Shown: in pieces, positions 47,712-59,640 of the stretch
Position numbering within the stretch: the stretch's first letter is position 1
How the letters are laid out: every line of letters starts with the position of its first letter
Assembly: GCA_963556495.2 (NCBI GenBank)
Contig: OY747702.1
Span: forward strand, 41,077,680-41,141,679
Source: Valencia hispanica
Taxonomy: Eukaryota > Chordata > Actinopteri > Cyprinodontiformes > Valenciidae
Direction of reading: 5' to 3'
DNA length: 64,000 nucleotides
Made by a program: the position numbers and the translations under genes
Notes under the pieces: generated by a model
What the model saw: only the letters and a program-made list of their open reading frames with translations
What the model was told of the DNA's origin: nothing
The model's database searches: none

Positions 47712-50180
47712 TCAATCATATTGACACCTGTCCTTGTGAATAACTTGTGAATAAACACTTTCTTGAGTCTTCAGTTCTCTTTTCTTCTTTCCTCTTTTTT
47801 CTTTTCCTCCAGAGAAATGTAATGCAGCATAATTCATATCCTGTCCATTTTCAGTCTGTGGAGGAAAAATGTTATACATTTTTTTAAATTAATTTTGCTA
47901 CAACCAGTTGTTTTGTTTATTATTACAGTCAAACAACTGCAAAGACAGTTCAGTATTATTACTCACCTCATCTCTTTGTTGGCTAAAGTCCTTGTGTCTT
48001 TCTTGAGAAGAGGAACGTTCTGTGTAGAAAGAACATAAAAATAATATATATGGTCGCTTTAAAAAGTTTAGCTTCAATTACACTTACCTTTAAATGGGGT
48101 ACAGGCTGATCGTTGAGCTCGGGAAAAAATACAAATAATGTTCAAGGTCACAGAAATGGCCAAGCAGATTAATATTGTCACCAACACATTCTTAGTACTC
48201 AGTATTTTATCTAAAAAATAATAAGCAAGAATAAGCAAATCATTATTTCATACAAGCATGATTTTTCAATGATGATATAAATGGCATAATATACACAATA
48301 CCTTGATTGCTCATTACAGGGTTTTTTTTGTTTCCAAATAATATCTCTCCACATGTGGCAACAGCACAGTTATAAGTTATAAGAGGAGCTGAAATTCGTA
48401 GAGAATTTATAAAGACATTTGTTCTGGTTGTTTGAAGTCTTTTCACAATTTTCAGGTCTTTTTCCCTCAGTGTAGATCATATCTGGATGTGATTCGTCTG
48501 ATCTGGCTCTAAACCAGAACACACTGGGTTCTCCTGAGCAGGTTGTGTCCTCAGAGTCAGACAGGACTGAACATTGCAGAGTCTCTGAGTCTGTTGGACG
48601 GGCGAGATCAGAAATTGTTGGCTCCTGAACAACGGTATACTTTGATGTCCCTTGAGAGTTTCCTATAAAAAAAAAAAGGAAAATCAAACCAACTTTAAGC
48701 AATAGGTCTACCATTTTGATTTAAGCTGAAAGCTGTCTTGAAGATGCAAAATATTTTTTGAGTCTAGCAAAGACTAAGGAAAGTTTTAATTAAATCTGTC
48801 CATTTTTAAGTTGGATTTAACATTTTTAACATATATGTAGGCCTAAATCTGTATTTACAATTAAGCCCAAATTGATCATACCCTTTGTAGTTTTAGATTT
48901 CAAATATGTTTTGTTCATCAGAGGTATAAAAAAAAGAGACATCTAGACAATGAAACTGATATAAGTTCAAGTGTTTTTATTTATGTTATACTAAAAAAGT
49001 GGCCTGTTGAAAGTTATTTATGCCCTTCAAAATTATTAATGACTGGTGACCTGTCCAGGGTGTACCCCGCCTCTCGCCCCGTGACTGCTGGGGATAGGCA
49101 ACCCTGCATAGGATGGACGAGTACAGATAATGGATGGATGGATGGATGGATGGATATATATAATAATTTTTTGTGGGTATCAGTGCAGTTTCAATAATCT
49201 ACTTTTCATAAGACAGAAAATCAACAGTGAGTAGAAAGTCAAACAAAATTTCGTTTTCCAAAGTGGTAATTGGCCTGTAATTGGATAGCACCTAATTTAG
49301 TCCCTGAGGACCCCACAGCGCTTCACACTACATTCAGTCATTCACCCATACATTCACACACTGGTGATGGTAAGCTACATTGTAGCCACAGCTGCCCTGG
49401 TGCACACTGACAGAAGCTAGGCTGCCGAACACTGGTGCCACCGGGCCCTCTGACCACCACCAGTAGGCAAGGCAGGTCTAGTGTCTTGCCCAAGAACACA
49501 ACAACAGAGGGGGCTCGAACCAGCAACAACAGAAACTCCTAATTCCTGAGCTACAGTTGCCCCAATAACATCAATTTCAATTATATTTAAAATTTGACAA
49601 AGCTATAGAAGCACTTCAGACATTTTAATGCTAGAACAGTCCTCGTTTAACCAAATGTAAGTTTTGTGTATGACGAAATACCAAGATATTTACGTCTTAG
49701 TGACAAATAAGTCCCAGTCCAAGTAGATTCAGTCCAGTCCATAAAGGCACAATGATACATTCCCTCATCTTGTTCAACTGCTGACAAAATGATCAAGTTG
49801 CTTATGCTGCCATTATATGTTATTTGGAATCTTGAGGCTGAAAATCCCGGTCCGTAGGTGGGCATTGTACTTCGACGCAGCATTGCAATCAATTTCAGAT
49901 TATCTCCTGTACTTTGCTTGTACCAGTGAACCCATGTCACAACCTGAAACCTCTCAGTCAACACACATTTCAAAGTCACAGGTCCCCTAAGCTGGACTGT
50001 GACCACAGGAACTGAAGTATCTGCTGTAGATAAAAAGCCACATGTTAAGCAATAAAGATAATTTAAAACTGGGTTACAAATTAGACATAAAGGAAAACTA
50101 TTAGAGAATACAATTTTCTATTTTTAAATCTACTTACATCCTTGATGAAGAAGAAACAGTACAACCAATAGGAGAGTCAT
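47712..50180 (-). pseudogene. NITR-like receptor, unit D, recent copy of C with 5-bp deletion
   Basis: Predicted exons: leader 50180-50138, V 50023-49694, domain 2 48662-48302, transmembrane 48210-48088, linker 48019-47967, tail 47855-47712. Nearly identical to unit C. In domain 2, five bases are missing at about 48373-48385 relative to C, so the frame shifts after FSSS and stops three codons later, before the YYC cysteine; membrane and tail exons are then out of frame. The last base of the V exon is C instead of G beside GTAAAT, which should weaken that donor. The V domain stays open (LKC, HWYKQ, YHC, TWTGTYLSL). If transcribed, it could give only a membrane-less V plus partial domain-2 product. 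Introns carry an extra 0.6-kb insertion (49045-49658). Confidence 0.82.
49045..49658. repeat. SINE-like/LINE-tail insertion in intron 2 of unit D
   Basis: Absent from the same intron of unit C. It contains ggtgacctgtccagggtgta, a (GGAT)n tract (49131-49153), then a second repeat at 49200-49565 with 'cattcagtcattcacccatacattcacac' and 'ccctctgaccacca', ending with a 'gggctcgaacc' block. The second repeat also occurs at 60505-60700. It is a compound insertion of two dispersed repeats. Confidence 0.65.
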
Positions 50181-50238
50181 GTTGAGACTGTCTTCATAAT
50201 GACACTTAATGCTTAAGAAACTTTGGGAGGTGTGGTCA

Positions 50239-50280
50239 TCCTGACTGTCAAATGCATCTGATTGGTTACCTAAGAAAATA
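50239..50280 (-). promoter_or_regulatory. Conserved NITR promoter module, unit D
   Basis: TAACCAATCAGATGCATTTG and GACAGTCAGGAT, identical to unit C. The CCAAT box is about 85 bp 5' of the leader ATG. C/D homology ends at about 50284. Confidence 0.55.
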
Positions 50281-50722
50281 TAATCCTAAAGATTATAAAG
50301 GCAGAGGCAAAAAATTACTAATAGGGGAATGTGTGAATAAACTAGATCACTACAAATTCAATTCAATTGAAGTTTATTTATAAAGCACATTTACTACAAC
50401 ACCCAGTGCATTACAAGTTAATAAAGACAATAAAAATAAATAATCGATAGATTAAAAGAAAAAATGAAAGAAAACAACTGTAGTTATGTATGGTTAAACA
50501 AAATAAAAATCACACATCCAACACAAATTGATAATAAGGAGATAACCTAGATAAATGACTGCATGAGACTTTTACAAGTTATTGCCAAAATGTTCCCACA
50601 TAGTTGGGAGCCAATGTGGGAGAGATTCCTGTTACTGGAGTCACCATTGTTAGTCTGACACTTGGCCCTCAAAGAATTAAAAAATATTCTCAATGAAAAG
50701 GCTCCCCCAAAAAAAGAACAGA

Positions 50723-50808
<86 letters not shown>

Positions 50809-51649
50809 TTTTATTTTTTTTTCGTGTCCTGTTTGGCAGTGTGGAGCTCAGAATTGGTGTCTGAGTACCAAGTAGAAGCCCAACAGATTTACTTTCACAA
50901 GCGGAGCAGTACAGCATTTGCTATAGTACTCCACTTGATATATGTGTGAAAAATCTTTATTATGAATTGTTGGGGTTTCTATTTCCTGATGTTATGGACA
51001 CGGGGACGGAAAATTAAGGAGAAGAAAGAAGGAAGATGAAGAAGAGAGGTAGGAAACAAAAAGTCAAGAGAGAGGGTGAGTTGAAAATACAAGAGAGGAA
51101 GGGGAACAAAAAAAACACAGGAAGACATTGAAGTCTGCCTCTATACCCACAGGATGGCAGAGAGAGGGGGAAAAACAAAACAAAACACGAAAAAGGAACA
51201 TTGACAAAACCAACCAAACATTGTGAACTAAGAATTACACAACCACATCACACAAAAATTGATATAAAAATACAACAATGTCACAGAAAAACTCATGGTA
51301 CCGATTAATCAAGCTCTAGTAATGATAACCTCAGCCCAAGAATATATCCTTAAACACCAGAGACCCCACATCTATGTGTGTGTGTGAGCATGCTGGTGCA
51401 TATAAGGTTCCTCCATAAGAGTGTTCGATAGCTGGTGTGAGCAGGCATCAATCCGTCTCCCAGGAATCGATGCAGACATGAAGGAGATCGGAGCCAAGAC
51501 GTCCAAAGGACCCCCAGAGCCCCAGGCGGACCCGGGCGGGGCCGACCGCATCCCCCAAGAGTGGAGCAAAGGAGAACCCCAGGGGAACGTCCAGCGACTA
51601 CTATGTAGATATATATATATCACATTGTCTTACAGTGGTACTGCAGGTA
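50281..51649. other. Repeat-rich spacer between D and its duplicated right flank
   Basis: 50355-50450 is a LINE tail (aattgaagtttatttataaa). 50728-50805 is a (TA)n microsatellite. 51010-51640 is a purine-rich then GC-rich dispersed repeat (ccaggcggacccgggcgggg, 'agtggagcaaaggagaacccc') with no coherent protein. No host gene seen. Confidence 0.5.
50728..50805. repeat. (TA)n microsatellite
   Basis: About 38 TA units; it creates spurious IYIYIY frames. Confidence 0.95.
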
Positions 51650-52920
51650 TCTCTAATAATATTTATTTTAATACTAAGTTATAAAATATATATTCAGCTG
51701 TTGTGTCCTAACACAACCGAAACCAAGAAATAGGTGCAAAGTTTCCGCATTTATTGATTATTTCTATCAGTGCAATTGTGGTTAAACAAGCAAACCTTTT
51801 AAGAGACAGACACAAAAATGACCAAAATGGGGCGACTAAAAGAAATTACTTCAGTATAACTTCCTGAGAGGCACCCACAAAGGTTTTTTAGAAGTATTCA
51901 TGCATGCCTAGGTGCTGAATATTATACAGTTGTTAAAGGGGCTAGAAACCCTTTAACAACTTTAGCCCCTGACTGTCTATGCAGAAAGGAAAGGGAATTT
52001 TATTTGAATTGCAACATTCATACAGAAGATCCAAAGTGCTCTATATAAAATTAGAGGCAAAACATTAAAATAACAATAAATCATAATATTTTTGCCTAAA
52101 AAAGAGCTTAATATGTCAAACCCTTTAAAGGAAACAAATATTGATGCAATTTTATTTTTTAAAGTAAAAAAAAAAATTTTAAATCACGCTTTACTCACTC
52201 ATGAAACAATCATGTTTTCATTTCGCATTTAAAGTGGTCCACAGTTTCTGTAGATCTCAGGTTTCCACATGATTCATACTTGACAATCAACTCAGAAATT
52301 TATTTAGGTTTATCAGCAGAGTTTAAAATTATTTTCTTTTACAAACATGGAGCCAGTGGGTTTTTTTTTAGAATTGGATTATATTTTTCTGGTATTCATC
52401 AGAACTCTGGCAGCAGGAATCTGGCTGAGCTGCAGTTTCCTCATTGATTAAGAAACCTACATATACACCTTTGCAATATTCTATACCCTACTGAATATAC
52501 GAGCACGCACCAGTTTTTCGGTGTTCCATTAGATGCATGTAAGCCATTAGCTTGTCTCATTCGACCAATACACATTCTTTCACATGCTTGCTATGTCCCC
52601 TACATGGAAAAATTTATTTCTTAGGGATTTCATTCTAGAAGATTAGATTTGAAGTGCATGGCAAATAGTTGTCCAGTCGACTGTAGGTTTGCATTTCTGC
52701 CACACTCTTCCAATTTTCAAATGATTGAACAGTTAAACGTTCGAAGCTTGGGAGTTTAACCTAATCAATATAACAAGAGTTTGAATGCATGATTTTAGAT
52801 GGGCCTAAAGAATTGTTAAACTTTTGTATAATGTTGGTTGCTTCGAGGGGGAATTCAAAGTAACAAACGAAACGACATGTTTGACTTTTGATAAATCAAT
52901 ATTTTAAAAAGCAACAATGC
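51650..52920. repeat. Right part of D-side segmental duplication, with empty transposon sites
   Basis: Counterpart of 35401-38800 without the Harbinger and Tc1 insertions. Near 52193 it reads cgctttactcactcatg, one TTA and no element. Near 52297 it reads caactcagaaatttatttag, no element. No gene. Confidence 0.65.
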
Positions 52921-53109
52921 TTTATTTCAACATGAAATAGGCTACTAAATATAAAGGTGGTATTTTGTTGTTCAGATTTATACATTTAAGTTTACATTCT
53001 GTCAGGATCTTGGTCTCTGTGTACGCGTGTGTGTGAGTACTTGTGAGACTCTTTCCCCAAACAGAGACTTTCTACTGAAGGGTGTGGTAAACATGCTGCA
53101 GTTTCTACA

Positions 53110-54600
53110 CCTGACTGCAATTCAAGGGCGTAGAATTAGCATGGACGGAAGGGACATGTCCCCACCAATATCCAGTGATAATTGAATTGTCCCCACCAAT
53201 AATTTGATCTCCTCGAGAAAAGAAAAACAAGCCCGATAGAAAGCAAAAAAGAGAAAGAAAAATACCGATCTGTCAACGTCTCATTCACCTAGAGATGCAG
53301 AAAGAGTTTAATTACATTCTCTACTGTAGTCCTACCTCCGGTAACATATATGGCCAATGTGATTGGATGTGCCTTTCCCTGGTGTAGGTGAGACTCTGCA
53401 GCTATGTTTGGTTGTTAGCAGCGCCAAAACTGCAAGGAAAACTTTCCAGTCCACGAGAGGACTCGGGTGGAACGTGGGTGACACTAAAGCGAGTGTACAT
53501 CATACAGTCTCAAATTGTATGCAACTATGAATTACGTGGTCTGGAAACTAACTGCACAACAAGCTGCCCACTATTAATTATCTTGCACCATGCATCTAAG
53601 GATGGCGCAGGTCTGTGCGCGCTTCCCCCAGGGGCCAAGGTGCGCATGCACTGTGTGATTTCTGTCATATTTTTTAGCCCATTTCCCAGTCATGCAACAA
53701 TTTCTGCGATTGGTTCGTCTTCAAAGCTGCATAAAAATAAATATGTTTCCCCAAGAGTTTCTGCTTGCATATCTAATTTCCCTCACATATGTTTTAAATA
53801 CAAAATAATTGCAGTAAAAATATACAGTTTACTGTTGCAGAGTCCTGCACTGGTCCAATTTTACCAACCCGCATTCTTTAAGATGATTTTTTAACCCGAC
53901 CCTTTACCCACAGTTATCTCCAGATCAAATCCCTAATCACACCGCCTGCACCTGCACAAATCCGCCATCGGTCTGTGTCCGCCGTAGCTATGCGCTCTGA
54001 TCCCTCCGTAACTCTCCATTGTGCTGTCAGCTGAGCTCTCAGATAGCGATGCTTTGAATACGTGTCCAGGTCTGAGATGATAATCAGTCAGATGTTCTCA
54101 TTGGAATGTTTTTTTTTATTGATTCCGCTACCTGAACTCTGTGCGTAAAGTTGAAAATGTCTGTGCGTCTGCAACAAGTGGTCAGGGATGTGAATTGTAA
54201 ACTGCTTGTGCTTAAAAAAACAAAACAAAACAAAAAACAGAAAATAACGTGACTATGTATTACAATAAATTATTTCCCTTTTTATTTCCCTGGAATGTTG
54301 CACAGCTGATACTTATTTTATGCAGAACTGTAGGGAAGACAAATTTAAAGTTTCTGCGCACCGAACGACGAGGGTTGCAAGGGAAATGTGTTTGTTTTTT
54401 TTGTTGCTCATTCTTCTTCTGGGGCGAACATATTAATGTAGCCAACATTTCAGCGCCGTTTGAAAAACCAAAGAAAAGACAATAGGCTTTCAATTTTTAC
54501 ACCTGTTATTCCACCATAGTGTAAATTGTAACAAAACATCAAAAGGATAAATACCTATATATGAATAATTATTATTTATTGTCCCCAGCAATCTTCAAAC
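53110..54600. mobile_element. Unclassified repeat bounded by 'tgtcccca' motifs
   Basis: Near the left end: gacatgtccccaccaatatc and tgtccccaccaataatttg. Near the right end: ttattgtccccagcaatctt. This looks like a known type of fish dispersed element with degenerate ends. The 168-codon frame at 53388-53894 and others inside have no recognisable domain. A separate 'agagtcctgcactgg...aacccgcattc' block at 53835-53900 may be a nested hAT-type end. Confidence 0.35.
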
Positions 54601-55142
54601 CACACTCATGTTTATGGTTATTTTCCCCACTGCTTATGGTTTTTGTTACCTTGCTCCAGGTGATCCCTCGCTTTTCTGTGCCTCCCAGGTTATAACTCCT
54701 TTCTGGATTCCAAGCCAGCTCCAGACCATACCACCAAACTTCTCTGTTTCAGATCAACTCTGGATACCTCACACTATCACAGTCATCCACAGCACTTCTG
54801 CCATTCTCAAGCTTTCATCTGCTTTTTGCAATTGGTTTTATCAGACTACAGAACATGTTCAGAAATTTAAAAAAAAATTCCTTGTGTATTTGCAAACTGT
54901 AATTCGTGTATTAATTACATGGTTTCACTAACTTCAACCCACAAGGTGAGTTTCTTTTATATTTTTTGCACTAGGGTTGATATACACACTTTATACCAAA
55001 ACACATGAATTTCTGGAACACATTATCTGTCCTTGCTGAATAGTTTGAATGCACAACATTCACATTCTTCCACATTGGAGACTTGTCTTGGCTGATTTTC
55101 GTTTTTTTTTATCTACCGGGAAGCAGTGTGAGATGTTGCATT
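54601..55142. other. Spacer, nothing recognised
   Basis: A 107-codon plus-strand frame (54608-54931) has no domain and mixed low-complexity composition. I see no other feature. Confidence 0.35.
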
Positions 55143-57417
55143 AAAGGTCCAACATCATGCTATTTTACAGCTTTCAACGTCTGGGATAGGCATATACATG
55201 ATAAAATGTTACCGTTGGCATTATATAGTATTAATTTTTCCTGAAATATAACTTATATGCTGAAGTTATTCTTCGACCTGGAAGTAAGACGTTCGGTTTG
55301 TTGTGCCACAGATAGGTAAGATTTGGCTATGAATAATTGCTTAGGGCAATTATTAATAGGATTAATGATTTTATGTATAAATTACCCAGTTTGGGGCACC
55401 ACCTGGATTCCAGGAATATCAATAGCCAAATTGTTCAGTCTCAGTTTATTTTTATGCTTATCTGCCTGAAAAGGCTGAGATAATTAAACAATATATGAAG
55501 GAATAAGTTCTTGGCGTTCTTTGAACGGCAAGTTACTACACATGTAGGTGAAATAACAACAACGGTTTTCCAAAATACGAGAGTTTATTACAAAATAATT
55601 CAACTTTCAGTTAAAATCCTTTAATCAGCACACTCACTACCCTAGTAACACACAACTAAACCACTAAGAAAAGAATAATAAATAAAACTAACACCCAAAA
55701 GTAAACAATAAAAGTGATAAATATGCAAAGAAGTAGAAACAACCAATAAATTGATAATGATGTCCCAGTTCAGAATTAATATGTTTGCTTAAAGACCAAG
55801 ACTTGTATTGAAGAGTTTTGAGAATTAAGCTAAATTAGTTTTTTCCTAATTGTGGGTAGTTTAAGACAAATCAGCACCTTCTAGTTTGTTTTCAAACCAC
55901 CAATTCACAATGCAAAGCAAAAGTGAAGAATATCATTCTTTGGAAGAAGTAATGTTTCATAAAACGATTTGCTGAATTAGAAATCAATAACTTCATGGAG
56001 AATTGATTCTGTTTTATGGATCAGTCACCACAGTGATTGATCTAATTTAATATTTAAACTTAATGTGGACGTTAAAGGCCTCACAAGGGGACACCAATTA
56101 TGTTGATCTAACTTAGTATTTCAACTTACCAGAAAGGCGGTTTCAAAAATTACTTTAAAAATTAGTTTTAGTGTTTAAACTATCTGTTTTAAAGTTGATC
56201 TCTATTTTGAATACCATTAATGGCAGTCTTTATTGTTCATGAAGTCGAGCAGTCAAAGGCGGGCCCATGTGGTTCGCTAGAGCATGTAGCCTAAAGCTAA
56301 CTCACGTGGAGCTGCTTACAGCTGCTCTGGTTCATTTACTAAACGCCAAACAAAGGAAAACTGTCGTTGAGTAACTCAGGTTGCAGGATATAAAACGACT
56401 TTCTATCGGAAACCTCGAAAATCACTGTTTAAACCTCCAGACCGACTGGGGTCCAGAACAGCTGCGGTCGGTTAGCAGTGGGAGGCCTTATGGCTGTTGG
56501 GGTGCAGATAGCCTTTTAGCTGTTACGTCGTCCTCGCTGGCTTGGCTAAACAGCGATCAGCTCCACCTTCCTTCACTGAGACAGTACCTTTTTCTGCAGC
56601 TTTCCAGCACAGCATTCATCCCACATAGACTTTGTCGCGGTGGGTGTAATGGCTTCAGTCTGGACGCGGCTCTGCGGCATGCAGTAGCTTGTTAGCGGTC
56701 CATTCCTCACGGCAGTGTCTGTAATTCAGAACGCTTCTGCAGGGCTCAGGGCAGAACAGTGGGGTTTATCTCATCTGTGGTTTGCAATTCACCTGATCGA
56801 TCAGCAGTCTTTGTCGTCCTTGGAGTGAGTTTCTCCCAGAAACTCGCGTCCTTTCCCCTCGCCAGCGAAGGAAGGATTTCCTGGGGTCTCTCCTGGCACT
56901 GTCTGGCCGTAAGCCCAAGCGGAAGAGAGCGTGTTCCAGTGACCCGAGCCATTATAAAAGCTCTGGTCCTCTTCTTCTCCTGTTGGAGCTAGAATGTGGG
57001 TTAGCGCCACCCAATGGCTGTGTGTGTCCCAACAGGTTTCACTAAAATCCCGCCTCCCCCCCAAATACGCAGTTTCGCCGAGCAATTTTAGAAAGTAAAA
57101 TACTATAAAAACAGTGGTGCATAGTGTCTTGCAGCTCGCACCTGTGAAAAAGGGGGCCTGTGTGTTTTATATGTAGGGGCAGCGAGGACATGTCTGGCAC
57201 GTCCTGGTTTGACACAGTTACATAAAACACGTCACTATGTCATGAGTCAGTCGTTTTTCAGGAGAGGGCGGTGCAGCTGCTCAGAGTGCAGGATTCATGA
57301 GGATTACTGAGAAATGTGTGAATAAAGTCAAAAACTACTCTGGTGGGTAAAAAAATTGCATTACATCATGGTTGAAAGCTCCAAAAAGTTGATTTTGCAT
57401 GATATAGCACCTTTAAA
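55143..57417. mobile_element. TIR-type DNA element of ~2.3 kb, probably compound
   Basis: The left end ttaaaggtccaacatcatgc matches the inverted right end TTTAAAGGTGCTATATCATG. The right 400 bp (from about 57010) is a dispersed fish repeat I recognise (ggacatgtctggcacgtcct, 'ttgcattacatcatggttgaaagctcc'). The middle (55480-57000) differs and contains a GC-richer block at 56390-56990 without a coherent frame, so other DNA is nested or the element is a long non-autonomous form. Confidence 0.5.
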
Positions 57418-58920
57418 AAACACCCCGAGTGTAGCCCCATTTACCAAAAATATTTTTGAACTGATCAGAAGCTTTCAAAGCCATGACCTAATCTGGGCTT
57501 TCCCAAGTTGTTTTAAAAGATCAGTAAATGTATCTTAAAAACTTCTAAATTTGAGGAATGTTATAAGAAAAAGTATCTCCCATTATTGAAGCATTTAGCA
57601 TACAGATAATTTTGTCAAACAAAACTGACCTGAAACTGGAGGAAGTTAATCAGATTTAATGTCAGACAGTGAGAACAAAAATGGTATTTTATACAGTAAA
57701 CGTAAAGGACTGCAGGTTCTTGCTTGTAAATATCAAGTCTACTCTTTTTTTAAGGTTTTGTGGCCTTTATTTGAAAGTGGATAGTATATGGAAAGGGGAG
57801 AGAAGTGGGGTAGGACATCCAGCAAAGGTCCATGAGGATGTAGAGGACTGAAGCCTCTGTAGATGGGGCACCTGCAGTAACCACGCAACGCCCAAAGTCT
57901 GCTATTTTAAAGGTCTTTCATTTAGCATGACAAAAATGTTGTCAATAGCTGATAGACAGAATTCCGGCTGAACAAAAATAAAATGTGAAATGGTAATCCC
58001 TTCACTCAGTGACAATTTGTTTGCAGACACCTAGCTGCCACCAGGCAGATGAGGCTCCCAAAAGAAATGATGTGGAAGAGTTTCATTGACAACTCCCAGT
58101 GAAAAGCAGTAAGAATAAGAATAATAAGAATAAGAGATACTTTAATAATCCCCGTGGGGAAATTCAGTTTCAAGTGCAACCAATCCAAGATCATACAAAC
58201 ACTTGAAAACATTAACACAATACAGGATTTGGAAGACTGTGGTGGCAGCCGGCTAAACCAGCGCCCCTTTAGCAGATATAAATGATTCACAATAGGTAGG
58301 GGATGGGATGAGGGGAGAAAAAAATGCATCTAAGCCTTTTCCTCTATTGTAGGACATAGCTTAGGTGATAAAAAAACCCACCTCAATACATAGAAAGCAC
58401 ATATATCATTCACAACACATGATAACACAAGGCAGGATGGGTGGTTCTGGGAACCCCCACTTGGCAGACTGGGTTCACGGCTTAGCACGCTCCACTAGCC
58501 CACTTTGCGGGAGTGGGAGCGAGAGTCTTAGGGTACTGCGAGCATGTTGAAATCTAGGAGCGCGTGCATGTCTGTAGCTGTGGCGTCAGCGTGCGTGCAT
58601 GTATGTGTGCATTAATGTGAGACACACACATCCAAGGGAGTTTTTTGTTCGGTCTACCAAGACCAGGGAGTCGAATTCCAGTAGATAAGAAATTGTTTTA
58701 GAAACAGGCGAAAATCACTTTTTCTCTTGCCTTAGAGTCTGTCAGTGGTCTGAGTTCAGTCCAAATGACCAAATCATGGCTCAGTTTACCTTCCAGCCAG
58801 CTGAGAACTTCTCCAAGTTATTATCCATCCAGCAAAACGAGTCCAATTTTGCTCGCACATCGCAAATAGTCTGAGTGTTGACAGCATAGCAGCCTTCCTG
58901 TAGCCCAGACAGCCTGCCAA
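57418..58920. other. Repeat-rich spacer
   Basis: No gene. Items seen: a SINE-like fragment (57775-57850, gaaaggggagagaagtgggg), a LINE tail in reverse (58125-58175, tactttaataatccccgtgg), and an unclassified GC-richer stretch at 58430-58620. Confidence 0.45.
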
Positions 58921-59640
58921 TTGCTGCCTTTAAGCTTGAAGTTTTTGAAAATTTTGCAACACGACCTAGAAAAACTCATCCATGCGTTTATCTTTAGTTG
59001 GATTGATTACTGCAACAGCATCTTCACAGGTCTGCCTAAAAAGTCAATCAGACAGCTGCAGCTGATCCAGAACGCTGCCGCTCGCGTCCTCACTAGAACC
59101 AGGAAAGTAGAGCACATCACCCCAGTTCTAAAGTCCTTACACTGGCTCCCTGTAGCTCAGAGAATAGACTTCAAAATACTCCTACTAGTTTATAAATCAT
59201 TACATGGCTTAGCACCAAAATATGTTGAAGACCTGTTGTCACGGTACCAACCACCAAGACCACTCAGGTCCTCCAACTCTAGCCTACTAAACATCCCTAG
59301 ACTCAGAACTAAACATGGAGAAGCAGTTTTCAGTTTTTATGCTCCCCTTATCTGGAACAGACTTCCTGACGAGTGTAGAGCTGCTGAAACTCTGAACTGC
59401 TTTAAATCGAGACTAAAAACCCATCTGTTTAGAATTGCCTTCGAGTAAATGCTTGATGTCATATGTATAAAAAGTGTTCATGCTCTCTTGCTTTTTTTGA
59501 TCTTTCACTTGCTTTATTGTGTATCATGTGTAATGTGTGTTTCTTTTTTGTGTGTTTTTTTAAATCACCAAATCATGTAAAGCACCTTGAATTACCCTGC
59601 TGTTGAAAGTGTGCTGTACAAATAAAATTGCCTTGCCTTG
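58921..59640 (+). mobile_element. 5'-truncated L2-type LINE, 3' end
   Basis: The plus-strand frame 58921-59448 matches the last ~165 codons of the L2 ORF2 at 2.6 kb almost residue for residue ([55 protein letters not shown]), then the shared 3' tail to about 59640. 5' truncation at the thumb region is the usual result of incomplete reverse transcription. High similarity suggests recent activity of this family. Confidence 0.9.

Noticed and set aside
53388..53894. 168-codon plus-strand frame
   Set aside because: Lies inside a repeat, has no domain or plausible promoter and has chance-like composition.
56090..56110. Possible LTR primer site (TGGTGTCCCC on the minus strand)
   Set aside because: No paired LTR, polypurine tract or pol sequence could be found around it.
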